Origin: Gammaproteobacteria bacterium | GTDB taxonomy: Bacteria > Pseudomonadota > Gammaproteobacteria > S144-34 | Assembly: GCA_015487895.1 (NCBI GenBank) | Contig: WFOW01000015.1 | Span: 1-5,925 of the forward strand | Direction of reading: 5' to 3' | Length of the DNA stretch: 5,925 nucleotides | Shown here: piece after piece, positions 1-5,925 of the stretch | How positions within the stretch are numbered: the stretch's first letter is position 1 | How the letters are laid out: every line of letters starts with the position of its first letter | Program-made: the position numbers and the translations under genes | The notes under the pieces: generated by a model | The model's input: only the letters and a program-made list of their open reading frames with translations | Database searches by the model: none | What the model was told of the DNA's origin: nothing

Positions 1-1555
1 CGCCGGCACCCACCGTGAGCGAGCCCGTCACGCCGCGCAGGGCGTAGTCGGCACGCACGCCCAGGCTGCGCGCGCGGTCGTCCGTCAGCGTGCTCGGGCT
101 CACGCCTGCCGGCACGGAGATCGGGCGCACGCGTGCCCATTCCGCGCCCCCCGAAAGCCCCGTCAGCACCTTGAGGACAGGTTCGACGAACTGGTAGCCC
201 ACCTGGAGCGCCGCGCCGTCCCGGCGGGAGGTCGCGAGATCCGGCAGGTCGTCGACGTTGTTGCGCACCCGCTCGAGCGTGAGGGCGGCCCCGAGGGCGC
301 CGCGCTGCATGGCCAGCTCGAGACGCGTCGCGCGCTGGTCCGCCTCCCCGGCCGGATCGAGCAGCGAGCGGAAGTAGGGTCCGGTCTCGCCGTGGCTCAG
401 CGTGAGCGCCCAGTCCGACGGCGTGCGGCCCGAGGCGCCGGTCTGGAAGCGCCACTGCATGCCGAGCACATAGGCCTCGTCCGTGAATGTGCCCAGCACC
501 GCGCCGCGCCCGTCCGGATCCCAGCTCGTGCGCGCGAGCTCGGCGTGCAGCCGCAGCCGCCCGTCGCGCAGGCTGCTGTCGAGCGAGACGGCATGGCCGC
601 GCCCGCGCTCGCCGTCGGGGCTGCCGAGGACGCCCTCGCCGCCCGTCGGCGTCTCGCCGGCGTAGGTGCGCGCGCCGATGACCAGGCGTTCGGGCCGCTC
701 CGCGAGCGGAAAGACGGTGAGCTGCGCTCCCGAGACCCGGTTGCGCGCGTCGGTGACGCCCAGCCCCCGGCGGAAGCCCGTGACCGGCTCGCCGCGCGCG
801 CCGAAGGCCTTGAAACGCACCCGCGAGCGCGTCCGCTCGCCGATGCCGACGCCGATGCCGCGGTTCAGGACGTCGCCACCGAGCAGGCTCGTCTCGAAGC
901 CCCGCGGCTGCCCGACGGTGAGGCCGAGCATGCGCCACTCGTGGCGGAGCTCGTACGACTGGAGGTCCACGGGCCGGCCGCTCGGCGAGCCGCTGCCGCT
1001 GCTGTCGTAGCCGAGCCCGAGCCGCCCGGTCGCGCGCCACTCGCCGTCGGCCACGCCCGCCGCGAGGTCGAGCCCGCCCTGCCCGGCCATCACGGGGCCG
1101 TCGTCCAGGTCATCGCTCGCCCCCACGCGGCGCGTCACGTCGAGGCTCGCGCCCACGCTGCCACGCATCTCGCGGAACGCGCGGCTCTGGCGCACCTCCA
1201 CCCGCCACACGGCGCGCTCGGCGATGGAGCCGTCCGGCAGGTACTCGACGACGCGCACCTCGTGGTCGCCGTAGGCGAACGGCTCGACCGGCGTGAAGAC
1301 CGCGTATTCGCCCTCGCGCCGGAGGAAGCGCGTGACGTCGATGCCGTCGACCTCGAGGGCCAGGCGGCGCAGCACCTCAACCGGGACGTCGGGTGCGACG
1401 CGGATCCGGATCGGGTCGCGGGGACCGCGCCACCCCCGATCCGGGGCCGCCAGCTCGAACCCCGCGCCCGCCAGCAGCGGTGGGGGAAGACAGGCCAGGA
1501 ACGCCGAGAGGCCCGCGACGCGGGCGACCTCACGGACGCGCAACCCCATCCTCAC
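1..1555 (-). CDS. Secreted outer-membrane beta-barrel-like protein with N-terminal Ig-like domain (C-terminus outside window)
   Basis: I do not recognise a named family. The frame is open for 518 codons and runs off the left edge, so the C-terminus is missing. Residues 1-31 look like a signal peptide: basic n-region (RMGLRVREVAR), hydrophobic core, probable cleavage after LLAGA. Residues about 48-121 resemble a small bacterial Ig-like fold, with LALEVDGIDVT, then a YAVFTPVEPFAYGDHEVRV segment and a closing WRVEV strand. From about residue 124 the protein is a series of alternating polar/hydrophobic strands joined by Gly/Asp/Ser-rich turns (for example GRLGLGYDSSGSGSPSG and AALQVGYQFVEP), as expected of an outer-membrane beta-barrel. 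I prefer the GTG start at 1555 because GGGGAG (1563-1568) lies 7 nt upstream. An in-frame ATG at 1549 is the alternative but has no well-spaced ribosome binding site. It is divergent from the mer operon. A role as porin, secretion or surface protein is inference only. Confidence 0.72.
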   Translation of the reverse strand, partial: MRMGLRVREVARVAGLSAFLACLPPPLLAGAGFELAAPDRGWRGPRDPIRIRVAPDVPVEVLRRLALEVDGIDVTRFLRREGEYAVFTPVEPFAYGDHEVRVVEYLPDGSIAERAVWRVEVRQSRAFREMRGSVGASLDVTRRVGASDDLDDGPVMAGQGGLDLAAGVADGEWRATGRLGLGYDSSGSGSPSGRPVDLQSYELRHEWRMLGLTVGQPRGFETSLLGGDVLNRGIGVGIGERTRSRVRFKAFGARGEPVTGFRRGLGVTDARNRVSGAQLTVFPLAERPERLVIGARTYAGETPTGGEGVLGSPDGERGRGHAVSLDSSLRDGRLRLHAELARTSWDPDGRGAVLGTFTDEAYVLGMQWRFQTGASGRTPSDWALTLSHGETGPYFRSLLDPAGEADQRATRLELAMQRGALGAALTLERVRNNVDDLPDLATSRRDGAALQVGYQFVEPVLKVLTGLSGGAEWARVRPISVPAGVSPSTLTDDRARSLGVRADYALRGVTGSLTVGAG

Positions 1556-1672
1556 GCCGTCGCTCCCCGCGGCACCTTGGGCCTCGCCTCGCTTTCCGCC
1601 TTCGTTGTTCTTCTTCGGCCCGCCTGAGCGATGCCCTCGGGGGGGAGCACGGCGCGCCTTCCTAGGTCGCCA

Positions 1673-1701
1673 AGTCTAGGGAGACCGTCCCCGCCGCGCA
1701 A
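1673..1701 (-). promoter_or_regulatory. Candidate sigma70-like promoter for the beta-barrel gene
   Basis: Read on the minus strand there is TTGCGC (1701-1696), a 17-bp spacer and TAGACT (1678-1673). The boxes match the consensus at 3 of 6 and 4 of 6 positions. The spacing is ideal and the position would give a leader of roughly 110 nt before the GTG at 1555. The match is weak and rests on pattern only. The -10 box overlaps one arm of the CCTAG/CTAGG inverted repeat, which could be an operator, but this is speculative. Confidence 0.25.
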
Positions 1702-1720
1702 GCGCGCGCGCAGGGGCTCC

Positions 1721-1752
1721 TTGACTCCGTACCCCGGTACGGCATGCAGGCT
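1721..1752 (+). promoter_or_regulatory. MerR-type mercury operator/promoter (PmerT)
   Basis: A -35 box TTGACT (1721-1726) is followed at once by a perfect dyad, CCGTACC (1727-1733) and GGTACGG (1736-1742) separated by 2 bp. This matches the known MerR operator pattern TTGACTCCGTAC-N4-GTACGG. By alignment with the Tn501/Tn21 promoters, the -10 element lies at 1746-1751 (GCAGGC) or 1747-1752 (CAGGCT), after the elongated 19-20 bp spacer that MerR-family activators need. The -10 is poor, as expected for a promoter that works only when MerR-Hg(II) untwists the DNA. It lies about 40 nt upstream of merT and should drive merTPA. The dyad is that of mercury MerR rather than of ZntR or CueR. Confidence 0.9.
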
Positions 1753-1777
1753 GTCCGCACGCTAGGCAGGAGACCCC

Positions 1778-1782
1778 GGAGG
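1778..1782 (+). promoter_or_regulatory. Ribosome binding site of merT
   Basis: GGAGG lies 7 nt before the ATG at 1790. It fixes the start of merT and thereby the unusually long N-terminal tail of the protein. Confidence 0.8.
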
Positions 1783-1789
1783 TGCAGCG

Positions 1790-2212
1790 ATGCGGCAGGC
1801 AGCCACTGTAAAGAATCTCGACACCCGTTCCGCCGACGGTGCCGCCGAAGGGACGGGCGCCCCGGCGGCGCCCCGCGCGGGGCGGCCGCTGCTCGTCGCG
1901 GCGCTCGCCGCCATCGGCGCCTCGCTGTGCTGCGTGGTGCCCTTCGTGCTGCTCGCCCTCGGCATCGGCGGCGCCTGGCTCGCCAGCCTGCGCGCGCTCG
2001 AGCCCTACCGGCCGCTGTTCGTGGCCGCGGTGCTCGTCCTCCTCGGGCTCGCCTTCCACCGGCTCTACATCGCGCCGCGCCGTTGCGCCGAGGGCCAAGT
2101 CTGCGCGGCGCCCGCGGTGCTGCGCCGCCAGCGCCTGATCTTCTGGATCGTGAGCGCGGCGCTGCTCGCGCTCGTCGCCTTCCCCTGGTATGGCCCGCTG
2201 CTGCTCGGCTGA
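1790..2212 (+). CDS. merT: Mercuric ion transporter MerT
   Basis: Inner-membrane protein that accepts Hg(II) from MerP and carries it into the cytoplasm for reduction by MerA. The 140-residue product has three hydrophobic segments, at about 34-58, 76-94 and 116-138. The first holds the vicinal cysteine pair C47-C48 (GASLCCVVPFVLLALG), the Hg(II) ligand of MerT. The second pair, C99 and C105 (RRCAEGQVCAAP), is in the loop after the second segment, as in the Tn501 and Tn21 proteins. GGAWLASLRALEPYRPLF and RLIFWIV are further family signatures. It is longer than the usual roughly 116 residues because of a soluble Ala/Gly/Pro-rich tail of about 30 residues before the first helix. The start is supported by GGAGG 7 nt upstream. 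It is the first gene of the operon, directly behind the MerR-type promoter, and merP follows after 47 nt. Confidence 0.96.
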   Translation: MRQAATVKNLDTRSADGAAEGTGAPAAPRAGRPLLVAALAAIGASLCCVVPFVLLALGIGGAWLASLRALEPYRPLFVAAVLVLLGLAFHRLYIAPRRCAEGQVCAAPAVLRRQRLIFWIVSAALLALVAFPWYGPLLLG

Positions 2213-2246
2213 ACGCCAGCGGCCGGCACATCCCTCGACGTGACGC

Positions 2247-2252
2247 AGGAGG
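2247..2252 (+). promoter_or_regulatory. Ribosome binding site of merP
   Basis: AGGAGG is 7 nt before the ATG at 2260 but only 1 nt before the in-frame ATG at 2254. This decides in favour of 2260 as the translation start. Confidence 0.75.
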
Positions 2253-2259
2253 AATGAAG

Positions 2260-2625
2260 ATGACCCACAGCAAACGTGCGGCGATCCTCTGGCCGGCTCT
2301 CGTCCTGCTCGCGGGCCTGTGGCTTACGGCAGGTGCGAGCCCGTCCGTCGCCCGGGCCGCCGGCGCCGCGCAGGAGGCGGCGCGGCGCACGATCGTCCTC
2401 GACGTGGACGGCATGACCTGTGACATGTGCCCGATCACCGTGCGCAAGGCGCTCGAGAAGGTGCCGGGCGTCACGGAGGTGGAGGCCAGGTACGAGGGCG
2501 ATGGCCGCGGCTGGGCGCGCGTCACCTTCGACCCGCGGCGCACGACCGTCGAAGAGCTGACTAAGGCGACGGCGAAGGCGGGCTATTCCTCGCGGCCGCG
2601 CGCCGACGGCGGGGAAGGGGGCTGA
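2260..2625 (+). CDS. merP: Periplasmic mercury-binding protein MerP
   Basis: Small periplasmic Hg(II) scavenger that hands the ion to MerT. The 121-residue precursor has a signal peptide (basic MTHSKR, hydrophobic core AAILWPALVLLAGLWLTAGA) with a likely signal peptidase site after A-R-A at 31-33. The mature part is one heavy-metal-associated (HMA) domain: VDGMTCDMCPITVRKALEKV carries ligands C54 and C57, and ITVRKALEKVPGV is close to the classical MerP helix. FDPRRTTVEELTKATAKAGY is the usual second half of the fold. It is longer than the roughly 91 residues of Tn501 MerP, through an Ala-rich linker (33-42) and a short polar C-terminal tail (RPRADGGEGG). The start at 2260 is chosen by AGGAGG spacing; 2254 would add two residues. 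Only 3 nt separate its stop from merA, which suggests translational coupling. Confidence 0.94.
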   Translation: MTHSKRAAILWPALVLLAGLWLTAGASPSVARAAGAAQEAARRTIVLDVDGMTCDMCPITVRKALEKVPGVTEVEARYEGDGRGWARVTFDPRRTTVEELTKATAKAGYSSRPRADGGEGG

Positions 2626-2628
2626 GCC

Positions 2629-4266
2629 ATGGTCACGTTCGCCCTTCGCATCGAGGGCATGACCTGCGAGCGCTGCGCCGAGACCGTGCGCCAGGCGCTG
2701 GAGTCGCTGCCGCAGGTGCGCGCGCGCGTCTCCTACCCCTCGGCCGTCGCCGAGGTGGAGGCCCCGGCCGGCACGGACGCCGCGGCGCTCGTCGAGGCCG
2801 TGCGCCGCGCGGGCTACGGCGCCGAGCCGCTCGCGCCCGGCGCGCGCCGCACGGGCGGCGGCGACGGCACGGGGCTGCACGTGGCCGTCGTCGGCGGCGG
2901 GTCGGCCGCCTTCGCCTGCGCGCTGCGCGCCGCCGAGCGCGGCGCACGCGTGACCATTATCGAGGCCGGCACCATCGGCGGCACCTGCGTCAACGTCGGC
3001 TGCGTGCCCTCCAAGATCCTGCTGCGCCAGGCCCACGTGCGCCACCTCGCGGACCGCCACCCCTTCGAGGGGCTGGAGCGGCGCGCGCTCGCGGCCGACG
3101 CCGCCGCGCTCGCCGCCCAGCGCGCGGCCCGAGTCGCCGAGCTGCGGCACGCCAAGTACGAGGCGCTGGTCGAAGCCAACCCCGCCATCATGCTGGTGCG
3201 CGGCCGCGCGCGCTTCGAGGACGCGCACACGCTGCGCGTGGCGCTCGCCAGCGGCGGCGAGCGCACGATCCATGCCGACCGCATCCTGATCGCCACCGGC
3301 GCGCGCCCGGCCGTGCCCGCTGTGCCAGGGCTTGACGATACGCCCTACTGGACCTCCACCGAGGCGCTCGCCGCCGGCCACGTGCCGGCCTCGCTGCTGG
3401 TGCTCGGCGGCTCCGCCGTCGGCCTCGAGCTCGCGCAGGGCTTCGCGCGGCTCGGCGCTCGCGTCACCGTGCTGGAGCTCGCCGACCGCATCCTGCCGCG
3501 GGCCGACGCCGACGTGTCGGCGGCCCTGCACGCGGCCCTCGAGGCCGAGGGGATCGCGATCCGCACGGGCACGGCGGCCGGCCGTGTGGCCCACCGTGAC
3601 GGCCGTTTCCGCATCGAGACCGCCGACGGGGCGTTCAAGGCCGAGGCGCTGCTGGTCGCCACCGGCCGGCGCCCCAACACCGATGGCCTCGGGCTCGAGC
3701 GCGCCGGCGTCGAGACCGACGCGCGCGGCGCCATCGTCGTCGACGAGCGCCTGCGCACCTCGGCGCCCGACGTCTACGCCGCCGGCGACTGCGCCGCCCT
3801 GCCCCAGCTCGTCTACGTCGCCGCCGCGTCCGGCACGCGCGCAGCCGAGAACATGACGGGCGGCGAGGCGCGGCTCGACCTCGACGTGCTTCCCTGGGTC
3901 GTCTTCACGGACCCGCAGGCCGCGGGGGTGGGGCTGACCGAGGCCGAGGCGCGCGCGCGCGGGCTGGAGGTGGAGACGCGCGCGCTCGCGCTCGACCAGG
4001 TGCCCGCGGCGCTGGCCCGCTTCGACACGCGCGGCATGCTCAAGCTCGTCGCCGAGCGCGCCACAGGCCGCCTGCTCGGCGCGCACGTGGTCGCGGCCGA
4101 GGGCGGCGAGGCGATCCAGTCGGCGGCGCTCGCCCTGCGCGCGGGGCTGACGGTGCACGACCTCGGCGAGCAGCTCTTCCCCTATCTCACGATGGTCGAG
4201 GGCCTGCGCCTGTGCGCGCAGATCTTCGAGCGCGACGTCGCGCAGCTCTCCTGCTGCGCCGGCTGA
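2629..4266 (+). CDS. merA: Mercuric reductase MerA with N-terminal metal-binding domain
   Basis: Cytosolic flavoprotein reducing Hg(II) to volatile Hg(0) with NADPH. The 545-residue product is full length (Tn501 MerA has 561). In order: NmerA HMA domain (1-70) with GMTCERC, C13 and C16; a Gly-rich linker; the FAD-binding GGGSAA turn (89-94); the redox-active pair C120 and C125 in GGTCVNVGCVPSK; the NAD(P)H fold GGSAVGLELA (260-269); the second FAD motif YAAGDC (383-388); and the dimerisation domain (VVFTDPQ onward). The C-terminus ends LSCCAG with C542-C543, which shuttles Hg(II) to the partner active site. Tyrosines in PYWTSTEAL and FPYLTMVEGL (Y519), conserved near the metal site, are present. 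An extra cysteine, C529, stands where Tn501 has alanine (GLRLCAQ). It is the last gene of the operon; a purine-rich AAGGGG (2615-2620) lies 8 nt upstream of the ATG. Confidence 0.98.
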   Translation: MVTFALRIEGMTCERCAETVRQALESLPQVRARVSYPSAVAEVEAPAGTDAAALVEAVRRAGYGAEPLAPGARRTGGGDGTGLHVAVVGGGSAAFACALRAAERGARVTIIEAGTIGGTCVNVGCVPSKILLRQAHVRHLADRHPFEGLERRALAADAAALAAQRAARVAELRHAKYEALVEANPAIMLVRGRARFEDAHTLRVALASGGERTIHADRILIATGARPAVPAVPGLDDTPYWTSTEALAAGHVPASLLVLGGSAVGLELAQGFARLGARVTVLELADRILPRADADVSAALHAALEAEGIAIRTGTAAGRVAHRDGRFRIETADGAFKAEALLVATGRRPNTDGLGLERAGVETDARGAIVVDERLRTSAPDVYAAGDCAALPQLVYVAAASGTRAAENMTGGEARLDLDVLPWVVFTDPQAAGVGLTEAEARARGLEVETRALALDQVPAALARFDTRGMLKLVAERATGRLLGAHVVAAEGGEAIQSAALALRAGLTVHDLGEQLFPYLTMVEGLRLCAQIFERDVAQLSCCAG

Positions 4267-4302
4267 CGGCACCGGCGGCGGCAAGGCCGGAGAGCCACGG
4301 GC

Positions 4303-4324
4303 GCGGGGAGCACCCTCTCCCCGC
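4303..4324. terminator. GC-rich hairpin between convergent merA and glmM, possible bidirectional terminator
   Basis: GCGGGGAG (4303-4310) pairs perfectly with CTCCCCGC (4317-4324) around a 6-nt loop, an 8-bp stem. It lies 36 nt after the merA stop and 44 nt beyond the glmM stop in the convergent gap, where a shared terminator would be expected. No T-tract follows on either strand, so it is not a classical intrinsic terminator. Position and symmetry are the only support. Confidence 0.4.
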
Positions 4325-4368
4325 CCCTCGGAGGGAGGAGGCCGGGTGAGCCGGCACGGGGGCCTGCC

Positions 4369-5718
4369 TCAGGGCGAGGCCACCCGGGCCACCGCCTCCG
4401 CCACCTGGCGCGCCAGCGCCTCGACCTCGGCCGGGTCCGGCCCCTCCACCATCACCCGCACCACGGGCTCGGTGCCCGAGGGCCGCAGCAGCACGCGCCC
4501 GCGGCCGGCGAGCGCGGCCTCGGCCTCGCGCACGGCCTCGCGCACGGGACCCGCCTCGACCACCGTGCGGTCGCCCGTCTCGAGGGGCACGTTGACCATG
4601 TGCTGGGGGAGCTTGTCCATGCCCTGCTTGAGCCCGTGCAGGTCCTCGCCCGAGAGCACCAGCTCCTCGAGGACCTGCAGCGCGGAGACGATGCCGTCGC
4701 CCGTCGTGACCCGGTCGAGGCAGATGAGGTGGCCGGAGGTCTCGCCGCCGAGCACGGCCTCGCGCTCGCGCATGCGCTCGAGCACGTAGCGGTCGCCGAC
4801 GGCCGCCCGCTCCAGCCCGACGCCCAGCCCCTCCAGCGCCCGCTCCAGGCCGTAGTTGGTCATCAGGGTGCCGACCACCGGCCCGCGCAGGCGCCCGCGC
4901 CGCCGCCAGCCGCGCGCGAGGATCCAGAGCAGCTCGTCGCCGTCGACCACCTCGCCGCGCCCGTCGACCATGACCACGCGGTCGCCGTCGCCGTCGAAGG
5001 CGATGCCGAGGTCGGCGCCGCGCTCGCGCACGGCGGCCTGCAGGGCCTGCGGCTGGGTCGAGCCGCAGCCCGCGTTGATGTTGAGCCCGTCGGGCGCGAC
5101 GCCGATGGCGTGCACGCGCGCGCCGAGCTCGTCGAAGACCGCCGGGGCGACGTGATAGGTCGCCCCGTGCGCGCAGTCGACGACGATGCTGAGCCCCTCG
5201 AGGCTGCGCACCTCCGAAAGGGTGCTCTTGCAGAACTCGATGTAGCGGCCGGCGGCGTCCTCGACGCGCTCGGCCCTGCCGAGACCGACGGCGTCCATGG
5301 TCTCGAAGGGGCGCTCGAGCTCGGCCTCGATCGCCTCCTCCACCGCATCCGGCAGCTTGCACCCCTCGCGCGAGAAGAACTTGATGCCGTTGTCGTAGTA
5401 GGGGTTGTGCGAGGCGGAGATGACGATGCCGGCGTCGGCGTGCAGCGTGCGCGTGAGGTAGGCGATGGCCGGGGTCGGCATCGGGCCGAGGAGGCGGATG
5501 TCGATCCCGGCTGCCGAGAGCCCTGCCTCCAGGGCGGACTCGAACATGTAGCCCGAGATGCGCGTGTCCTTGCCGATGAGCACGCGCCCGCTGCCGCTGC
5601 CGCGCGCGAGCACGCGTCCCGCGGCCCAGCCCAGGCGGAGCACGAACTCCGCCGTGATCGGCGGCCGCCCCACCCGGCCGCGGATCCCGTCGGTGCCGAA
5701 GTAGCGCCTGCGGGGCAT
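4369..5718 (-). CDS. glmM: Phosphoglucosamine mutase GlmM
   Basis: Interconverts glucosamine-6-phosphate and glucosamine-1-phosphate in the cytosol, on the path to UDP-GlcNAc for peptidoglycan and lipopolysaccharide. The 449-residue product has the usual family length and all four active-site elements of the alpha-D-phosphohexomutase fold: the phosphoserine loop ISASHNP with S103, the Mg2+ loop DGDGDR (242-247), the sugar-binding GGETSGH (324-330) and the phosphate-binding RPSGTEP (412-418). The N-terminus [11 protein letters not shown] is typical of GlmM and fixes the start at 5718. GGAGG lies 7 nt upstream within a longer GGGAGGGAGGAG run. The frame stays open upstream to an ATG at 5826, but that would overlap folP and add an unlikely 36-residue tail. 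It follows folP by 49 nt, the common proteobacterial order, and converges on merA. Confidence 0.97.
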   Translation of the reverse strand: MPRRRYFGTDGIRGRVGRPPITAEFVLRLGWAAGRVLARGSGSGRVLIGKDTRISGYMFESALEAGLSAAGIDIRLLGPMPTPAIAYLTRTLHADAGIVISASHNPYYDNGIKFFSREGCKLPDAVEEAIEAELERPFETMDAVGLGRAERVEDAAGRYIEFCKSTLSEVRSLEGLSIVVDCAHGATYHVAPAVFDELGARVHAIGVAPDGLNINAGCGSTQPQALQAAVRERGADLGIAFDGDGDRVVMVDGRGEVVDGDELLWILARGWRRRGRLRGPVVGTLMTNYGLERALEGLGVGLERAAVGDRYVLERMREREAVLGGETSGHLICLDRVTTGDGIVSALQVLEELVLSGEDLHGLKQGMDKLPQHMVNVPLETGDRTVVEAGPVREAVREAEAALAGRGRVLLRPSGTEPVVRVMVEGPDPAEVEALARQVAEAVARVASP

Positions 5719-5750
5719 GCTCCTCCCTCCCTGCGGTGGCGGACCCCGGC

Positions 5751-5756
5751 AGTATA
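5751..5756 (-). promoter_or_regulatory. TATACT -10-like box upstream of glmM
   Basis: In the 49-nt folP-glmM gap the minus strand reads TATACT, 5 of 6 to the sigma70 -10 consensus and conspicuous in such GC-rich DNA. It lies 32 nt before the glmM ATG. No good -35 box is found at 16-18 bp upstream. A perfect 10-bp palindrome GCGGGCCCGC (5757-5766) abuts it. It may be an internal promoter giving glmM its own transcription, but a chance match cannot be excluded. Confidence 0.3.
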
Positions 5757-5767
5757 GCGGGCCCGCC

Positions 5768-5925
5768 TCAGGGCCGGCACAGGGGCCAGGCGACGCGCAG
5801 CGCCTCCACCGTGGGCGCCACGTCATGGACGCGGACGACCGCGGCCCCCTTGCAGGCGGCGACCACCGCGGCGGCGACGCTCCCGTGCAGGCGCCGCTCC
5901 ACCGGCGCGTCCCCGAGCAGGGCGC
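5768..5925 (-). CDS. folP: Dihydropteroate synthase FolP, C-terminal fragment (5' end outside window)
   Basis: Condenses 6-hydroxymethyl-dihydropterin pyrophosphate with p-aminobenzoate in folate synthesis; cytosolic and the target of sulfonamides. Only the last 51 codons are in the window. Their translation, with [20 protein letters not shown] and then [17 protein letters not shown], is the standard end of the DHPS TIM barrel. The R-x-H-D segment (VRVHDV) contains the conserved Arg-Val-His that binds the substrate phosphate. The gene ends with TGA at 5770-5768, and glmM starts 49 nt later on the same strand. The fragment is too short to judge sulfonamide resistance. Confidence 0.93.
   Translation of the reverse strand, partial: ALLGDAPVERRLHGSVAAAVVAACKGAAVVRVHDVAPTVEALRVAWPLCRP

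Larger units (their letters stand above)
1556..1789. other. Divergent intergenic region between beta-barrel gene and merT
   Basis: This 234-nt stretch separates two divergently transcribed genes. It contains the right-facing mer operator/promoter, a weak left-facing promoter candidate and a CTAG-containing imperfect inverted repeat (CCTAG 1661-1665, CTAGG 1676-1680). An alternating purine-pyrimidine tract (GCGCGCGCGC, 1702-1711) lies between the two promoters. I see no merR, no other small gene with a convincing ribosome binding site, and no tRNA or transposon end. Confidence 0.6.

Noticed and set aside
392..1627. 411-codon plus-strand open frame opposite the beta-barrel gene
   Set aside because: It is antisense to a frame with a signal peptide, ribosome binding site and sensible beta-strand pattern. 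Its own product is a low-complexity Ala/Arg/His-rich string, typical of a GC-rich shadow frame.
1601..1650. Possible leaderless small gene or RNA in the pyrimidine-rich stretch ahead of the beta-barrel gene
   Set aside because: The stretch shows no start codon with a ribosome binding site, no stable hairpin with a T-tract and no recognisable RNA motif.
1744..2259. Upstream extension of the merP frame to the ATG at 1744
   Set aside because: The extension runs out of frame through merT and begins in the mer operator. Signal peptide and ribosome binding site place the true start at 2260.
2065..4284. 739-codon minus-strand open frame opposite merP-merA
   Set aside because: It is entirely antisense to certain merT, merP and merA coding sequence. 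The product is Ala/Gly/Arg/His-rich with no recognisable domain. Such long antisense frames are expected when third positions are nearly all G or C.
4600..5757. 385-codon plus-strand open frame opposite glmM
   Set aside because: It is antisense to a complete glmM with all active-site motifs. Its composition is Ala/Val/His/Arg-biased and without domain structure.
5719..5826. Extended glmM start at the ATG at 5826
   Set aside because: It would overlap the folP reading frame and add 36 residues unlike any GlmM N-terminus. The ATG at 5718 has a well-spaced GGAGG and gives the expected [11 protein letters not shown] start.
1..5925. CRISPR arrays, tRNA/rRNA genes, insertion sequences
   Set aside because: I found no regularly spaced repeats, no cloverleaf or rRNA signatures, and no transposase motifs or terminal inverted repeats on reading the window.

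Overview
This is a strongly GC-rich bacterial window (third codon positions almost all G or C) that reads as a chromosomal segment of a Gram-negative bacterium, probably a proteobacterium. The evidence is an outer-membrane beta-barrel type protein with a signal peptide, a periplasmic MerP, and a folP-glmM gene pair directly adjacent with no cdaA between them. I cannot name a genus from the sequence.

Layout. Positions 1-1555 (minus strand) hold most of a secreted protein: signal peptide, a short Ig-like domain, then a long run of amphipathic beta-strands. It leaves the window at the left edge. Positions 1556-1789 are a divergent intergenic region with a textbook MerR-type mercury operator/promoter facing right and a weaker candidate promoter facing left. 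Positions 1790-4266 (plus strand) are a compact mercury-resistance operon, merT-merP-merA. After a short convergent gap with a GC-rich hairpin, 4369-5718 (minus strand) is a complete glmM (phosphoglucosamine mutase), preceded by the last 51 codons of folP (dihydropteroate synthase) entering from the right edge.

How it works together. MerP in the periplasm captures Hg(II) and passes it to MerT in the inner membrane. MerT carries it to the cytoplasm, where the N-terminal metal-binding domain and C-terminal cysteine pair of MerA deliver it to the redox-active cysteine pair for NADPH-dependent reduction to volatile Hg(0). All cysteines expected for this relay are present. folP and glmM are unrelated housekeeping genes for folate and peptidoglycan precursor synthesis.

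The most notable point is that the operon carries a canonical MerR operator but there is no merR in the window. The place where the divergent merR normally lies is occupied by the beta-barrel gene. No transposase, integrase or terminal inverted repeat is visible, so the operon looks chromosomally settled. I found no wholly new system. The clearest open questions are the location of the regulator and whether the divergent outer-membrane gene is tied to mercury.
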